Positions 63,501 through 64,000 of a stretch of DNA of 64,000 bases are shown in pieces (the stretch's first letter is position 1; each line of letters opens with the position of its first letter). The notes under the pieces were generated by a model that did not search any database, was not told the DNA's origin, and saw nothing but the letters and a program-made list of their open reading frames with translations. This stretch comes from Ancylostoma caninum (Eukaryota; Nematoda; Chromadorea; Rhabditida; Ancylostomatidae): positions 124,001 to 188,000 of the forward strand of contig JBAJFG010000368.1 of the NCBI GenBank assembly GCA_037903475.1, given 5' to 3'. The position numbers and the translations under genes are program-made.

Positions 63501-63997
63501 TATTGACCGCTGTTAATGTTAATACGGGTGTCCACCAAATTACCCTGTGTAGTCTCAGAGATGTATTCAGAACCAGAATAACACAGTTAAGACCGAACAC
63601 AACAAGTTAAGGCTTTTAAGCCCCTACCAATCGTCGAGGCTCTTGTCAAATATAGACTTTTCCACATAGCAATGAAGTAGTCCACGACGCTAAAGAAATT
63701 CGACGCCGCCGCCATTTTATGCCAAGACCCTAAGAATGATGGTAAAAACGGCTTTCTTTACCCATAAAGAAGGTAAACAGGTTAGTACACAGTGAAGCGT
63801 GTTTTCAAAGAGTCCAACCTACACCTGCTCTTGTCAATTATAGCCCATACTATTTTACTGAACGTCCGGTTTTCTAGCTATCTATTAACGAATAAATGAA
63901 TTGACGTGAATGAACCCACCGTAGCAGGTGCAGCCGAGACGACGATAGCTGTGGACAGAAGAGCCACGGCGAGAAGAGCCTGTGGTAGCGGCGGCAT
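42537..63997 (-). CDS. Acidic secreted protein, granin- or neuropeptide-precursor-like, six exons, complete
   Basis: Exons on the - strand: 63920-63997, 51044-51089, 48054-48173, 43112-43174, 42732-42967, 42537-42671. Every junction is GT-AG and all phases agree, giving 225 residues and a TGA. Residues 1-22 are a signal peptide (ALLAVALLSTAIVV core, cleavage after VSA likely). A basic cluster KKKLRRGKR (48-56) precedes QVVFDDVIEDDDD; other dibasic sites are at 86-87, 157-158 and 199-200. The middle is strongly acidic (ELSDSELDALASIVRQEM; YEIIEIPDEYLEEA), then nine alanines (165-173) and EEEMNEPE; the last exon is a predicted amphipathic helix. The architecture fits a protein of the regulated secretory pathway cut by proprotein convertases; no member of a named family is recognised. 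Introns reach 12.8 kb. Confidence 0.8.
46068..46115. repeat. Perfect 14-bp inverted repeat
   Basis: GAAGGGTTATTGGA at 46068-46081 pairs exactly with 46102-46115 across a 20-base loop. A terminator-like role is not expected in a nematode intron. Confidence 0.7.
47386..47817 (-). other. Open frame of 143 codons, possibly transposase-derived
   Basis: An upstream open continuation (NKFSDANTVANGSRPYL) leads into APQHFDNEVLAIKGAGNMAL, FIIWLINTHNLMDAFDRIH and a Cys/His-containing stretch. The FIxxxNxxxDxF-like pattern recalls P-element/THAP9 transposases, but the likeness is weak. It lies on the sense strand of the host gene's intron with no exon-like borders. Confidence 0.3.
48443..48480. repeat. 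Perfect 11-bp inverted repeat
   Basis: CATATGAGAGT (48443-48453) pairs with ACTCTCATATG (48470-48480). Confidence 0.7.
52472..52651. repeat. Perfect 27-bp inverted repeat pair
   Basis: Bases 52472-52498 are the exact complement of 52625-52651, with 126 bp between. It could be the termini of a tiny element, but no target duplication was identified. Confidence 0.75.
55440..55620 (-). repeat. Dispersed repeat, inverted partner of 5378-5600
   Basis: The reverse complement shares the run of tgca-rich phrases (gcagaaccaatacgtctcc) with the copy at 5.4 kb. The two copies are diverged and 50 kb apart. Confidence 0.5.
55937..56027. mobile_element. Tiny TIR element (~90 bp), copy 1
   Basis: aaattacccgggtaacacgt at the left and the complement of cgttaaccccgggtaatctcc at the right form inverted ends; the middle has tttgcgtgg. 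A related copy lies inverted at 63456-63556. Confidence 0.5.
56120..56132 (+). repeat. Homopolymer G13 tract
   Basis: Thirteen consecutive G lie in intron 1 of the secreted-protein gene. Confidence 0.95.
57045..57197. repeat. 153-bp near-perfect palindrome heading a satellite
   Basis: The arms 57045-57119 and 57123-57197 are complementary over 75 bp, with one mismatch and a 3-base loop (ttc). The right arm is the monomer of the array that follows. Confidence 0.9.
57198..58168. repeat. 90-bp hairpin satellite array, ~11 copies
   Basis: The monomer contains a perfect hairpin (cagagcgccgc / gcggcgctctg) then actcggacccgtgtgccacg, ttacctccgggctaggtaaa and ctctggaaaaaaaggaaccc. Copies are almost identical, differing in the A-run length and in deletions at about 57680, 57745, 57835 and 58010. 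Reverse-strand frames repeating FFQSLPSPEVTWHTGPSQSA are products of the period, not genes. Confidence 0.92.
58169..58229. repeat. Terminal hairpin closing the 90-bp array
   Basis: A 16-bp perfect stem (58169-58184 / 58214-58229, aaaatcactgtcatcc) surrounds a second small palindrome-rich loop (gaagcgcagcttcgc). It directly abuts the last monomer. Confidence 0.85.
60576..61073 (-). other. Open frame of 165 codons, unassigned
   Basis: This is a single uninterrupted frame starting MFKAAIPQDEMFDE, with balanced amino-acid use (SGCDTPEPRKCIRRIHQCR; NNVVREEMVGKCLWNNREMA) and a stop two codons upstream of the ATG. No signal peptide, transmembrane segment or known domain is seen. It lies on the sense strand inside intron 1. 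It could be a nested single-exon gene, a TE fragment or chance. Confidence 0.3.
63456..63556. mobile_element. Tiny TIR element (~100 bp), copy 2
   Basis: gagattacccggggtaga at the left and accctgtgtagtctc at the right are imperfect inverted ends. The internal ccacgcaaat is the complement of the core of the copy at 55.9 kb. Confidence 0.5.
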
Positions 63998-64000
63998 CGC

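Larger units (their letters stand above)
51090..63919. other. Intron 1 of the secreted-protein gene (12.8 kb)
   Basis: It holds the inverted repeat at 52472-52651, the small MITE pair, a G13 tract (56120-56132), the palindromic satellite at 57-58 kb and the open frame at 60576-61073. No further exon of the host gene is needed, since exons 1 and 2 join in phase. Confidence 0.6.

Overview
The window is nuclear DNA of a nematode, most likely a strongylid (hookworm-like). It has AT-rich DNA, short phase-conserved exons in kilobase-sized introns, GT-AG junctions plus one GC-AG junction, and decayed mariner, Tc1, hAT and RTE elements. The clade is inferred from this overall character, not from a marker gene. 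No tRNA, rRNA, CRISPR or bacterial-type operon was seen.

Two multi-exon genes converge tail to tail. On the + strand, bases 1-14564 hold the 3' part (12 exons, 401 residues visible) of an SLC26/SulP anion transporter. The window opens inside one exon, and the gene runs through the last membrane helices, a STAS domain and a serine/proline-rich tail. On the - strand, 63997 down to 42537 holds a six-exon gene for a 225-residue acidic secreted protein with a signal peptide and dibasic sites, resembling a granin or neuropeptide precursor. All its exon phases agree. I do not recognise it as a named protein.

The facing 3' ends of these genes were duplicated. Copy A (13.1-15.1 kb) holds the working SulP last exons and a leftover copy of the secreted gene's last exon. 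Copy B (38.4-42.7 kb) holds the working last exon of the secreted gene and leftover copies of the last two SulP exons, split by an RTE retrotransposon. About 23 kb of repeat-rich DNA lies between.

The rest is mostly repeats. They include a 946-bp hAT-type element with an intact 8-bp target duplication, two mariners, several TIR or foldback elements, and a family of 59-bp satellites with a conserved hairpin head. There is also a 1.2-kb satellite near 35 kb, a 262-bp dimer near 30 kb, and at 57-58 kb an array of 90-bp monomers that starts with a 153-bp near-perfect palindrome. A cysteine-containing, partly duplicated exon set of unknown function lies on the - strand at 23.4-24.1 kb.
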